Shown here piece by piece: positions 43,150 through 51,758 of a stretch of 64,000 nt of DNA (the stretch's first letter is position 1; every line of letters begins with the position of its first letter). The notes beneath the pieces were generated by a model. It worked only from the letters and a program-made list of their open reading frames with translations. It made no database searches and was not told the origin of the DNA. This stretch comes from JAJRZX01 sp964407495 (GTDB lineage: Bacteria; Desulfobacterota; GWC2-55-46; JADFVP01): positions 1 through 64,000 of the forward strand of contig CAYOVP010000002.1 of NCBI GenBank assembly GCA_964407495.1, written 5' to 3'. Made by a program: the position numbers and the translations under genes.

Positions 43150-44009
43150 ACAAGTCCTCCACTCAGGTTCTCTGGCCCTGGCTTCTCCCCAGTAGAGGCA
43201 CCCCCAGGTAGCCTTATGCTGAATCTCGTACCCCGGCCTCGCCTGGATATGCAGGATATCTCTCCTCCATGAGCCTGGACAATGGCCATGACAATGGCGA
43301 GTCCAAGACCAGTGCCCCTCTGCCGAGTAGTAAAAAAGGGGTCGAAGATCCGCTCCCTCGTGGCCTCGTCCATCCCAGACCCCGTATCCTCTATAGATGC
43401 CTCCACGACCCCTCCTTCAGTCCGGCAGGCGCGGAGTACGAGTCTTCCGGGGCCATGACCAATGGCATCGAAGGCATTGTAGAGCAGATTGACGAAGGCC
43501 TGTTTCAGGAGCCTTTCGTCTGCAAGGAACCTGGTATCGCCGTGGTACTCACGCACTATGATGACCTGTGCCCCCTTTCTCGTGGAGCACGTCTCGAGTG
43601 CCTTCTCGAGTATTTCCTTCAGGTCCACTGGTGCGGGTACGGGCTCGGGCCGGTTTGAGAAGACGAGCATGTCCGAGAGGATACGATCGAGATTCCGTAC
43701 GCTCTCCACCATGTGGCCGGCCAGTTTCCGGCGCCGCGGCTGGCCCTCGAGGTCACGAAAGAGTATGGTCGAAAAGATCAACATGGAACCCAGGGGGTTT
43801 CTTATCTCATGTGCTATCTTCGCTGCCATCTCGCCCATGGCCGCAAGACGTGCCGTACGCTCGGCGGCGCGGTTCCTGCCGCAGTACTCGCGCTCGAGGT
43901 CTGCGAGTTTCTTCCCAAGAAGGGCGTACTGGCGTTCGAGCCGCCTTGACGACTCTGCAAAGTCTTTGAAGGCCCTCTCGAGGAGGTCCTTGTCTACCTT
44001 ACCTGCCAT
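43146..44009 (-). CDS. flrB: Soluble histidine kinase, FlrB/FleS-like
   Basis: A 287-residue kinase without membrane helices or PAS domain. A coiled N-terminus (1-55) leads to the dimerisation helix with H67 in MAAKIAHEIRNPLGSMLIFS, then the ATPase domain with NLLYNAFDAI (N box), IEDTGSGMD and GLGLAIVMAIVQAHGG. The ATG at 44009 follows ACGAGG; the longer frame overlaps the TPR gene. As with FlrB, the signal is probably an assembly state inside the cell. Confidence 0.92.
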   Translation of the reverse strand: MAGKVDKDLLERAFKDFAESSRRLERQYALLGKKLADLEREYCGRNRAAERTARLAAMGEMAAKIAHEIRNPLGSMLIFSTILFRDLEGQPRRRKLAGHMVESVRNLDRILSDMLVFSNRPEPVPAPVDLKEILEKALETCSTRKGAQVIIVREYHGDTRFLADERLLKQAFVNLLYNAFDAIGHGPGRLVLRACRTEGGVVEASIEDTGSGMDEATRERIFDPFFTTRQRGTGLGLAIVMAIVQAHGGEISCISRRGRGTRFSIRLPGGASTGEKPGPENLSGGLV

Positions 44010-44031
44010 GGCCTCGTCCCCTGGTCTCAAC

Positions 44032-46578
44032 TCATCCACCAGCACCCTGGCCTGCGAGCGTCTCTGCCCAGAGCGCAAGGTCCCTGTCTTTTTTTCTCAG
44101 GTCTCTTATAATGCCGAGGGCCTTTGGTCCCCTGCCAGAACGGGCGTAACTCAGGCTCAGCCTGTAGCGTGCCCAGTTTAACCCTGCCCCGGCAATACCA
44201 CCTCCGCCAGATCCGGGCAGAAGGGCCTCATATACACGGGCCGCCCCCCTGTAGTCTCCCTTCCCAAAGAGGCTCTCGCCATAGCCCATGACAGCCTTCA
44301 TGAGGCCTTTACTGTCTTTTTTCTTCCTGAACCAGGCCCTTGCCGCCCTGAAGGCGCCCAGAGCCTGGTCCCACCTGCCAAGGGCACTGCAGGACCTGCC
44401 GACAAGGAGGAGCAAAGGGCCGTCCCTGCTCCCTCGCCCAAGCCTTATGACCTCTTCATAATCGCCGGCAATGTACCTTGTGCGCAGGTAGAGCCCCCTC
44501 CAGCGCGCCGTGGTGGCAAGGTAAGGAGAGAGGGCGCGGAGGTCTTCGAGTAGACGCCCTGCGGCCCCGGCATCTCGCTGGCCGAGGTAATAGGAGACGA
44601 GGAGGAAGAGGGCTTCTTCCTTCACATCAGGGGTACCAAGGTTCTCTGCGCGCTTCAGCGCAAGGACCCCGTCGGGCGTCAGCCCTGTACGGAGCATGGC
44701 CTCTCCCACCATGAGGCTTGCCCTTGCCCTCTTCACGAGGGTTATGAGGTCGCCGTACCTGTAGTTCACCTCCAGAAGATCGAACCACTTCTTCTTGCCA
44801 TACAGTTCTGTTATCCACCTGTAGGCGATCTTCGAACGCCAGAACCTTATGAGGCCCACGGACTTTGGGGGGATGTTCCCTGAGAAAAAGGCCTCCAGCG
44901 TCTCCATTGCCCTGGCGTGCTCTCCCTGGCCCTCGAGGACTGCGGCAAGACGTAGGCGTCCATCGCCTGCCACCATGGAAGACGATACCGAGACCTCGCG
45001 GTACATTACCATTGCAAGAAGGGGCTTGGCGCCCTGTCCCGAGTAAAAATCGCCTAGGGCCATGGTTGCCATGATCCTGCCCTCGCCCCTCGACGTCTTC
45101 CTCACAGAAGAGTAGGCCTGGAGCGCGTCTTTCCAGTCGCCAAGGCCGAGGAGTGCATCTGCGAGCCTCATAGTAAAGAAAGAATGGAGAAACTCGTCCT
45201 TATCCCTGAAATGCCCTGCAAGTTCCCTGAAACTGGCCGCGGCTGCTTCGTAATCGCCCCTCTTCATGGCGATTTCACCAAGACCCATGAGGGCAAAGGG
45301 GTTGGTGGTCTTTCCAAGGCGTTCGTACACACCTGCGGCCTCTTCGTACCCGCCCCTCATGACGAGTACACCGGCAAGCCACGGCAGTGCCTCTCTCTCG
45401 CCAAGGTCGAGGGCCCGCCTGAACCAGACAATAGAAGGGCCGGCCCTGCCGCCGAGGAACAACGTACGCGCCCTTCCAAGGGCCGCGGCCCCCCTCAGGT
45501 GTTCTTTGGTCTTGCTCTCATAGACCATGGCATAGAATGCACCGGCCTCTGTATAGAGTCCCTCTGTCTCGTAGCGCGAGGCTATGAAGAAGCGCGCAAG
45601 GGGTGTAAATTCGTTCTCTCCGGTACGGTAGATCACCTGCAGGAGCCCTTCTTCATCCAACTCGGCACGGAGCATGGCAAGAAGGGCCCCAAGGGTCGCG
45701 GCGCTTGCAGACCGGCCCTCTTCCTCGAGGCTGATGACGTACTCCTCCAGATCAACGCTCCCTCTCCTCTCTTCCTTCCTGTGTCCTGGTTCCGAAGGCA
45801 TGAAGAGCCCGATGAACTCCGGGCCGGACCTGTCTTTGGCCTGCTCCATCACGGCCTTCAGGTGCTCTACGGCACTGTCCCTGTAGAGACGCCTCCATCC
45901 AGTGTTCGCCAGTATAGACAGACCCCTCTGACGTACCTTCCCTGCAGTGCGATGGGTCTCCACCTTGCGCGCCGCGGCCTTGCCCTGCCCTGCAGGGGTG
46001 ATTGTCTTTTTCTTCTTACCTATCCCCTGGTCAGGCCCCTTTACTGAGCCAAGGCCGTGGTCAGAGGCCCGGGCAATTTTCCTCTTCCTGCCGGCAGTGT
46101 CATCTCTGCCCTTCTTTTTCTTTCTCTCTCTACCCTCGTACTTCTTCTGTCCTCCTCTCGACGCCACGGCCCCTTTCGAGGCGCGCGGGTACATGTCCAG
46201 GACTATCCTGTAGGGATGATGAAGTACCCTCTGCCTTATGCGGGCCTCCTGGCGGAGCCCAAGGGTAATCGTTGTAAGGGGGCCTTGGGCGCCAGGCCCA
46301 GTCTTTACATCCTTGATGGAGAAAAAACCCGTCTTCAAGCGGGCCGTTCCAGCCTGCCGGCCCCGTACATCGATGAGGATTACGCGAATAGCCCTCCCCC
46401 TCTTCACCACCCTGTAAAGCGTCTCGCCGGAGAGGGATATGACAAACCTGTGAAACCCCCTGTGGCGTGCCCCGCGAAGAAAAATCTTCTCAAAACCTTT
46501 CGAAGAATAGGCAGGCCCTGGCAGTAAGAGCACCAGAACCGCCATGAACGCGCATAATAAGTATCTCCTTATCCTCAA
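44032..46578 (-). CDS. Exported TPR-repeat protein with AMIN-like N-domain
   Basis: An 848-residue protein. A signal peptide (about 1-26, ending PAYSS) is followed by a beta-rich domain (about 30-130, FHRFVISLSGETLYRVVKRGRAIRVILIDVRGRQ and YRIVLDMYP) resembling AMIN domains that bind cell wall. After a basic Lys/Arg-rich linker (135-215) come about 12-15 TPR-like helical repeats (NPFALMGLGEIAMKRGDYEAAAASFRELAG, KGLMKAVMGYGESLFGKGDYRGAARVYEALL). It should act in the periplasm. First gene of the kinase-regulator operon; function unknown, but a link between envelope and the pair is conceivable. Confidence 0.85.
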   Translation of the reverse strand: MRIRRYLLCAFMAVLVLLLPGPAYSSKGFEKIFLRGARHRGFHRFVISLSGETLYRVVKRGRAIRVILIDVRGRQAGTARLKTGFFSIKDVKTGPGAQGPLTTITLGLRQEARIRQRVLHHPYRIVLDMYPRASKGAVASRGGQKKYEGRERKKKKGRDDTAGRKRKIARASDHGLGSVKGPDQGIGKKKKTITPAGQGKAAARKVETHRTAGKVRQRGLSILANTGWRRLYRDSAVEHLKAVMEQAKDRSGPEFIGLFMPSEPGHRKEERRGSVDLEEYVISLEEEGRSASAATLGALLAMLRAELDEEGLLQVIYRTGENEFTPLARFFIASRYETEGLYTEAGAFYAMVYESKTKEHLRGAAALGRARTLFLGGRAGPSIVWFRRALDLGEREALPWLAGVLVMRGGYEEAAGVYERLGKTTNPFALMGLGEIAMKRGDYEAAAASFRELAGHFRDKDEFLHSFFTMRLADALLGLGDWKDALQAYSSVRKTSRGEGRIMATMALGDFYSGQGAKPLLAMVMYREVSVSSSMVAGDGRLRLAAVLEGQGEHARAMETLEAFFSGNIPPKSVGLIRFWRSKIAYRWITELYGKKKWFDLLEVNYRYGDLITLVKRARASLMVGEAMLRTGLTPDGVLALKRAENLGTPDVKEEALFLLVSYYLGQRDAGAAGRLLEDLRALSPYLATTARWRGLYLRTRYIAGDYEEVIRLGRGSRDGPLLLLVGRSCSALGRWDQALGAFRAARAWFRKKKDSKGLMKAVMGYGESLFGKGDYRGAARVYEALLPGSGGGGIAGAGLNWARYRLSLSYARSGRGPKALGIIRDLRKKDRDLALWAETLAGQGAGG

Positions 46579-46617
46579 GACTGCCTCCTTGCCAGTACCT
46601 CTCCACTGTTATGAAGA

Positions 46618-46633
46618 CGCAACAAGCGTGCCA
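46618..46633 (-). promoter_or_regulatory. Sigma-54 promoter of the TPR-kinase-regulator operon
   Basis: TGGCACGCTTGTTGCG on the minus strand matches TGGCACG-N4-TTGCW except for the final base. Transcription would start near 46607, about 30 bases before the TPR gene's ATG. Confidence 0.92.
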
Positions 46634-46732
46634 CCGGAGCACAGGGAAGAGAACTTCCTGGGCCGTATATCTTGAGAGATCTATCAATGGATGAGGAGTC
46701 TCAAAGGCGGAAAAACGGGGAGAGACGAAGAC

Positions 46733-46771
46733 AAAAAGGCCGCTGTGTCGGTCTTCCGGACAGAGCGGCCT
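46733..46771 (-). terminator. Intrinsic terminator after the master regulator gene
   Basis: Stem of AGGCCGCT with AGCGGCCT, extended inward by TGTC/GACA past one mismatch, followed by five U on the minus-strand RNA. It separates the regulator gene from the sigma-54 operon behind it. Confidence 0.9.
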
Positions 46772-46785
46772 CAACGAGTCATGCC

Positions 46786-48186
46786 TCAGGCGTCGAGCCT
46801 AAGGCCCTTTCTTTTCATCTTCTCTATGAGGGTTGTCCTGTTCAGGTTGAGAAACTTGGCGGCATTTTTCTTCACCCCGTTCACCATGTCCAGGGCATTG
46901 AGGATGAGGTCTGTCTCGAACTTGTCCACAACGGAGTTGAAGTCCACTCCCTCGGGAGAGATGTACACGCGGTAATCAAAGCCCTTTACGCGCTTACGCG
47001 AGAGGAGTATGGTCGCCTTCTTTATGTTGTCGGGCAGGTCCGCCTCCTCTACCCTGCCCATTTCCTTTAGGACCACGATCCTCTCTATGACATTCTCCAT
47101 CTCTCGGACGTTTCCAGGCCACTCGTACTCCTCGAGAAGGCGCATGGCATCGGGCGAGATAGTGGTGACGTCTTTTTTCTTTGCCTTGGAGATGGTCTTG
47201 AGGAAGTGCTTGACAAAGACAGGGATGTCTTCCTTTCTTTCACGAAGGGGAGGCATCTCTATGGGTATGACGTTGAGTCTGTAGTAGAGGTCTTCCCTGA
47301 ACTTTTTTTCCTTTATGGCCCTCTTGAGGTCCTGGTTGGTTGCGGCTATGACGCGTATGTCCACCTTTATGGTCTTTCTCCCGCCAACGCGTTCGAATTC
47401 CTTTTCCTGCAGGACACGGAGTATCTTGACCTGGAGCCCCGGGCTCATGTCACCCACCTCGTCGAGAAAGACTGTCCCCCCGTTTGCAGCCTCGAAGCGG
47501 CCTATCTTGGTGGCTATGGCCCCGGTGAAGGCCCCTTTTTCGTGGCCAAAGAGTTCGCTCTCAAGGAGGTCCTCGGGGATGGCCCCGCAATTGATGGGCA
47601 CAAAGGGCGCACTCGCCCTGTTGCTCCCGAAGTGCAGGGCACGGGCAACGACCTCCTTTCCGGTGCCGCTCTCACCGAGGATGAGGACCGTTGAGTCCGT
47701 ATCAGCCACCTTGCTTATGATACTGCGTACATGGGCTATCTTCTCACTGTTTCCGAGGATCGGGTCTATGAACTTCTGGCTGATGTTGCGCTTGAGCCTG
47801 AGGTTCTCTGCCGTGAGTTCGCTCACCTCGAATGCCTTCTCTATGGTTACGAGGACCTCGACCTTATTGAAGGGTTTTTTTATGTAGGAGAAGGCCCCGC
47901 CATTAAGCGCCTCCATGGCCTTCTTTACCGAGCCGTCATGGGGGATGACTATGACGCTGGTGCTGGGAGAGGCGGTAGTGATGGCGCGTACAAACTCTAT
48001 GTCCTCGATATCAGGTATGTTGAGGTCTGCGATGACTACGTTGGGGTTGTTGCGCCGGATGAAACCCAACGCCACATCGGGTTTCTTTATTGTGCAAACA
48101 GAATAATCCTCGGCGCGGAAGTTGTCCTTGAGAAACTGCGACAATGATCCGTCTGCCTCCACCACCAGTACGTTTCTTCTCCTCAT
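46786..48186 (-). CDS. Flagellar master regulator, FleQ/FlrA-like sigma-54 activator
   Basis: A 466-residue NtrC-family regulator. Receiver-like domain (1-120) with acidic E10 and D12, phospho-acceptor D54 in VVIADLNIPD and Lys in YIKKPF; AAA+ domain (about 142-370) with GESGTGKE, GAFTGA and VFLDEVGDM; and a C-terminal DNA-binding helix pair (AAKFLNLNRTTLIEKMKRKGL) that is the FleQ/FlrA signature. Unlike FleQ, the receiver keeps its Asp, and the LFRS motif before the AAA+ domain is replaced by KFID. GAAGGAG precedes the ATG. It stands alone behind a sigma-70 promoter, as expected for the top of the cascade. Confidence 0.9.
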   Translation of the reverse strand: MRRRNVLVVEADGSLSQFLKDNFRAEDYSVCTIKKPDVALGFIRRNNPNVVIADLNIPDIEDIEFVRAITTASPSTSVIVIPHDGSVKKAMEALNGGAFSYIKKPFNKVEVLVTIEKAFEVSELTAENLRLKRNISQKFIDPILGNSEKIAHVRSIISKVADTDSTVLILGESGTGKEVVARALHFGSNRASAPFVPINCGAIPEDLLESELFGHEKGAFTGAIATKIGRFEAANGGTVFLDEVGDMSPGLQVKILRVLQEKEFERVGGRKTIKVDIRVIAATNQDLKRAIKEKKFREDLYYRLNVIPIEMPPLRERKEDIPVFVKHFLKTISKAKKKDVTTISPDAMRLLEEYEWPGNVREMENVIERIVVLKEMGRVEEADLPDNIKKATILLSRKRVKGFDYRVYISPEGVDFNSVVDKFETDLILNALDMVNGVKKNAAKFLNLNRTTLIEKMKRKGLRLDA

Positions 48187-48525
48187 ACTCTTGTCTCCTT
48201 CATAGGGTAAAGATGTATCCGAGGATGCGTCTCAATGATGGATGGGATGGTGGGCATGGCCCGCCAGGGTTTCGTCTGTCAAACTACCGTCGGCCCTCTG
48301 GGGGGTGGGCCGGCCACAGAAGAACCACAGGAACAGCCCTACGCCACAGCGTCGAGAGACCGCAGTGGCGGCCTGCGAGAAGGCTCGGCAGAGAGACCGT
48401 GAAAGCGTGTGTTGTATGGTTCGTGGAAGAGTATCGGGATGAGTTCAGATTAAGAGACCGGCCCTGCAAGGAGGGCTCTGTTGTCTTCTCGTCTGAGCAG
48501 GGGTGTCTTTCTGAGATGAGTGTAA

Positions 48526-48554
48526 ATTATAAGACAAAGAGCGGTGCGTGTCAA
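48526..48554 (-). promoter_or_regulatory. Perfect sigma-70 promoter of the master regulator
   Basis: On the minus strand TTGACA (48549-48554) and TATAAT (48526-48531) are separated by exactly 17 bases. Start of transcription near 48519. Confidence 0.93.
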
Positions 48555-48637
48555 TATCTAATCTGCGAAGAGCCCGTGAAGTCGGCTTAATGACACCAGT
48601 GCGGCCTGGGAGGACAAGGCAGGCAGTTTTTTTATCG

Positions 48638-48664
48638 TAAAGTTTTGAGCCGCGCCTCCGATGT
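48638..48664 (+). promoter_or_regulatory. Sigma-28 promoter of motA-motB
   Basis: TAAA (48638-48641), 15 bases, then TCCGATGT (48657-48664), close to the FliA pattern TAAA-N15-GCCGATAA. It lies about 95 bases before the motA ATG. Confidence 0.6.
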
Positions 48665-48759
48665 GATAAGTGCGGGGTGCGAGGCAAGAAGGTCGGGTGC
48701 AATATCCGTCGGCCCCAACGGCGTGAACCCGGACTCCAAACGACTTAAGAGGGAAAAAG

Positions 48760-49617
48760 ATGTTTCCTATCATAGGCATCGTCGTAGTCTTTGGTTCCAT
48801 TATCGGCGGTTTTCTCATGGAAGAGGGCAACCTCGCCATACTCATCCAGCCCGCGGAACTCGTAACCATCGGCGGGGCGGCCCTGGGTTCGCTCATCCTC
48901 TCGTGCCCATCGAATCTCCTCAAGAGCGTGGTAAAGGCCCTGCCCGCCATAATAAAGGGCAAGACCCTGAAGAAGGCGCACTATATCTCGCTCCTCACGC
49001 TTCTTTACAATATCTTCACAAAGATAAAGAAAGAAGGCCTCCTCTCCGTGGAAAAGGACGTGGAGAACCCGAAGTCAAGCCCTCTCTTCAAGTCCAACAA
49101 AGAGATAATGAAGAACCATCACGCCCTCAATTTTCTCTGCGACAACCTTCGCGTATTCATCATCGGGATAAAGCCTGCAGAGATGGAAGAACTCATGGAC
49201 ATCGAGATGGAGAGCCACCACGAAGAATCCGGCGTGACGCCAGGCATCATCACCAAGGTGGGCGACGCGCTCCCCGGGTTCGGCATCGTGGCCGCGGTCC
49301 TCGGCATTGTCATCACCATGGGCAAGATGAGCGAGGGTCCGGAGGTGATCGGGCACAGCGTTGCAGCAGCGCTCGTAGGCACCTTCCTCGGCATTCTCTT
49401 GAGTTACGGCGTCATAGGCCCCCTGGGAAGTCACCTCGAACACAAGAACCGCGAGGACTCCAAGTACATAGAGGCAATAAAGACCTCTGTACTGGCCTTT
49501 GCCAAGGACCTTCCGCCCCAGATGGCGGTCGAGGCAGGCAGACGCACCATATTCAGCGACGCGCGGCCATCTTTCAAGGACCTCGAAGACGCCATAAAGA
49601 AACAGAAAAAAGGTTAG
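48760..49617 (+). CDS. motA: Flagellar stator protein MotA (E. coli type)
   Basis: A 285-residue four-helix stator subunit of the long E. coli type. Helices lie at about 3-22, 32-52, 170-192 and 200-222; the large cytosolic loop (55-165) contains the FliG-contacting region, and GDALPGFGIVAAVLGIVITMG carries the torque-related proline. AGAGGG lies upstream of the ATG. It pairs with motB 36 bases on. It differs clearly from the motC gene of the che run, so the cell has two stator types. Confidence 0.96.
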   Translation: MFPIIGIVVVFGSIIGGFLMEEGNLAILIQPAELVTIGGAALGSLILSCPSNLLKSVVKALPAIIKGKTLKKAHYISLLTLLYNIFTKIKKEGLLSVEKDVENPKSSPLFKSNKEIMKNHHALNFLCDNLRVFIIGIKPAEMEELMDIEMESHHEESGVTPGIITKVGDALPGFGIVAAVLGIVITMGKMSEGPEVIGHSVAAALVGTFLGILLSYGVIGPLGSHLEHKNREDSKYIEAIKTSVLAFAKDLPPQMAVEAGRRTIFSDARPSFKDLEDAIKKQKKG

Positions 49618-49653
49618 CGCCAGAAGCCGCCCACAGACCCAGAGGGACCCGGG

Positions 49654-50451
49654 ATGGATAACAACGAGACCCAACCCATAATCATAAAGAAGGTGAAGAA
49701 AAAGGGCCACGGTGGAGGGCACCACGGCGGGGCATGGAAGGTGGCCTATGCCGACTTCGTCACCGCCATGATGGCCTTCTTCATGGTCCTCTGGCTCGTG
49801 GCCATGATGTCCATAGAGGCTCGTAAAGGCGTTGCCGAGTACTTCAGGAGTTACACCATCTTCGAGGGCACGGAGGCCGGCGGAGGCAAGGGCATATCCA
49901 TAATGTCCGGCAACCCCGTCATGCTTAACAAGGAATCCTCAAAGCCAAGGCCTACACAGAACAAGAACAACAACATCATCCTCCAGATAAAGAAGACCGT
50001 AAACACGCGTCTCCAAGACCTGAAGAACCAGATACTCATCTTCACCACAACCAACGGCGTCCGCCTCGAACTCGTGGACCTCGATGACAGCCCGATGTTC
50101 GAGCGCGGAGGTTCGAGGCTCGTAAGCCGTGGCAGAGAGATCCTCAAGGTCCTTGCCGCCTCGCTCAAGGGCATGCCGTACAAGATAGCCATCGAGGGAC
50201 ATACGGACAGTTTTCGTTTCTCCCGCAACGGCAGGACCAACTGGGAACTTGCCGCGGCCCGCGCCAACGCCGCAAGGCGTGAACTCATAAGAAACGGCCT
50301 GCCGGAGAACCGTATCTCAAGGGTCACGAGTTTTGCCGACGTAGTGCCCCTGAACGGACGAGACCCCTATGACCCCATCAACAGGCGCGTAAGCATACTC
50401 ATAGAAAAAAACAAGTTCATCTCCGCACTCAACGATACTGTGCTGGAATAG
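49654..50451 (+). CDS. motB: Flagellar stator protein MotB (E. coli type)
   Basis: A 265-residue stator subunit. The basic start (IIIKKVKKKGHGGGHHGGAW) leads into the helix WKVAYADFVTAMMAFFMVLW, almost that of E. coli MotB, whose Asp carries protons; a linker and the OmpA-like peptidoglycan-binding domain (about 145-255, IEGHTDSFRF, NWELAAARANAARREL) follow. Proton use is inferred from this resemblance. GAGGGA lies upstream of the ATG. Confidence 0.96.
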   Translation: MDNNETQPIIIKKVKKKGHGGGHHGGAWKVAYADFVTAMMAFFMVLWLVAMMSIEARKGVAEYFRSYTIFEGTEAGGGKGISIMSGNPVMLNKESSKPRPTQNKNNNIILQIKKTVNTRLQDLKNQILIFTTTNGVRLELVDLDDSPMFERGGSRLVSRGREILKVLAASLKGMPYKIAIEGHTDSFRFSRNGRTNWELAAARANAARRELIRNGLPENRISRVTSFADVVPLNGRDPYDPINRRVSILIEKNKFISALNDTVLE

Positions 50452-50502
50452 AAGGGAGAGGGCACGGGGCGCGAAGACAAAAGACGTCTGCTCTATATGG
50501 CG

Positions 50503-50532
50503 GGGCGCGGTTAGTGGGCGCCCTGTCTTTTT
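50503..50532 (+). terminator. Probable terminator after motB
   Basis: GGGCGC (50503-50508) pairs with GCGCCC (50518-50523), followed by TGTCTTTTT. The stem is only six base pairs. Confidence 0.5.
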
Positions 50533-50781
50533 CCCTGCGCTCACCTGCACCATGACACGTAGGGGGCTCTCCCAGAGGAATTCCTGTCCAGTGGTTTGTT
50601 CAGGCCAGGGCCCAAGGCGATACAAGGGGCGCTCGTCTTCAGGCCTTCCACGATGCTGGAAGGAGGACCTCCCCGCCCCGGACCTCGCCAGGGCCGCCTC
50701 TTCGAAGACATCCTGCCATCATTACTGCCGCCCTCTCACGAGGCGTGGCCACGACAAAGTCTCTCTCCAGAAGGAAGGCAC
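50533..50781. other. Empty stretch between two terminators
   Basis: About 250 bases with no credible gene. A 7-bp hairpin (CCTTCCA / TGGAAGG) lies near 50643-50662. Confidence 0.4.
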
Positions 50782-50808
50782 AAAAAAGCCCCGAGCGGGG
50801 CTTTTTTT
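50782..50808. terminator. Bidirectional terminator between motB and the PilZ gene
   Basis: GCCCC-GAGC-GGGGC flanked by six A and seven T, so it can stop transcripts from both sides, chiefly the fliC-to-PilZ unit on the minus strand. Confidence 0.95.
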
Positions 50809-50826
50809 CGAGCGATACACTGGTCC

Positions 50827-51417
50827 TCAACCAGACCTGCCTTCCCTCCCCTTTTTCCCAGATCGGAGCATCCTCCTCTGCCAGGCGAAAATGTATCTCA
50901 CCACCCTTTCGCGTACGCGCTCATCGATGTCCACGAACTGGACCCCCACCTTGTATCCGCCCTCGATGTTCTCGCATGTCCAGACCACCTCTCCAGTAAC
51001 CTCTATATCCTGTGACTGGTCTGGCAGAAAGAGCCTGATATCGAGCCTGTCTCCAGGGGCGAAGTTCTTGTTGCAGAGCATTTTCAGCCCGCCTCCGCTT
51101 ATATTCTCTATACGGGCCTCTGGTATCTCAAAGGCGCCCTCCGCCATGGTCTGGCTCATCAGGGCCTTGAGCCTCTGGTTTATCTCCAGGAGAAGCGAGT
51201 ACATCTCCGGGCTGTCAGAGGAGAGTTCTTCCATCCTCCTCGAAAAATTCTTGAGTTCGCGGACATTGAGGGCCGTGTCCGAGATACTGGCCCCGCTCTT
51301 GACAACGTAGTAGACGGGTATGTTGTCGTCTATGCGCACGTACTCGCGGTTGTTGGTGATCATGCCCACCATGTACATCACCTCGTCGTCCTTTCCATGT
51401 ACTATATTCTCAGCCAT
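50827..51417 (-). CDS. PilZ-domain cyclic-di-GMP receptor
   Basis: A 196-residue protein with an N-terminal YcgR-like part (about 15-100) and a C-terminal PilZ domain (about 100-185). A possible RxxxR (R24-R28, REYVR) starts the N-domain, and the PilZ domain has the NxSxxG motif as NISGGG with EVTGEVVWTCENIEGGYKVGVQFVDID. The arginine motif that normally just precedes PilZ is less clear (IPEARIEN), so ligand binding is likely but not certain. A YcgR-like brake on the motor is the obvious hypothesis. It overlaps the FliT-like gene by eight bases. Confidence 0.85.
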   Translation of the reverse strand: MAENIVHGKDDEVMYMVGMITNNREYVRIDDNIPVYYVVKSGASISDTALNVRELKNFSRRMEELSSDSPEMYSLLLEINQRLKALMSQTMAEGAFEIPEARIENISGGGLKMLCNKNFAPGDRLDIRLFLPDQSQDIEVTGEVVWTCENIEGGYKVGVQFVDIDERVRERVVRYIFAWQRRMLRSGKKGREGRSG

Positions 51418-51757
51418 CTCTCGAACACCTCTCTCCAGATCTCTTTGCCTGGTCTCTCGTATATGCCCTCTCTGCCCTCTTGTTCTCCCGCAGCCTCGTG
51501 AGCCTCTCCATGGTATCCCTGAGATCGGCCTCCAGTGAGAGTCTCAGGTCGGCATCGATGCGAACTATCCCCTGGATGAGGGCCTTCTCCTGCGGGCCCG
51601 GGGCCCTCTTTGAGCCAAGGGACCTGATGGAGGAGATGATCCCTGCTCTCTCCTTCATAAGGGCCTCCATCTCTTCAAGACGGTTTGCCGCAAGAAGTCT
51701 TGTCTGTCTCCTTGCTATGGCCTCGAGCCTCTCTAGGAGTTCCCTTCTCTCCTGCAT
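51410..51757 (-). CDS. FliT-like flagellar chaperone
   Basis: A 115-residue, all-helical, charged protein (ERRELLERLEAIARRQTRLLAANRLEEMEALMKERAGIISSI) of FliT/FlgN character, followed by a basic tail. FliT binds FliD before export; sequence similarity in the family is low, so the call rests on position after fliD-fliS and on structure. The ATG at 51757 follows GGGTGGGTGAG and comes just after the fliS stop. Confidence 0.65.
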   Translation of the reverse strand: MQERRELLERLEAIARRQTRLLAANRLEEMEALMKERAGIISSIRSLGSKRAPGPQEKALIQGIVRIDADLRLSLEADLRDTMERLTRLRENKRAERAYTRDQAKRSGERCSRDG

Positions 51758-51758
51758 C

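Larger units (their letters stand above)
48187..48759. other. Divergent control region of regulator and motA
   Basis: Holds the sigma-70 promoter of the regulator (48526-48554) and the sigma-28 promoter of motA (48638-48664). The regulator's transcript would have a leader of about 330 bases (48187-48519) with several GC-rich hairpin-forming stretches. A 61-codon frame inside it starts at TTG with no good ribosome site and is not called. Confidence 0.6.

Noticed and set aside
48284..48469. 61-codon frame in the leader of the master regulator
   Set aside because: TTG start, no convincing ribosome site and unusual composition; could be chance.
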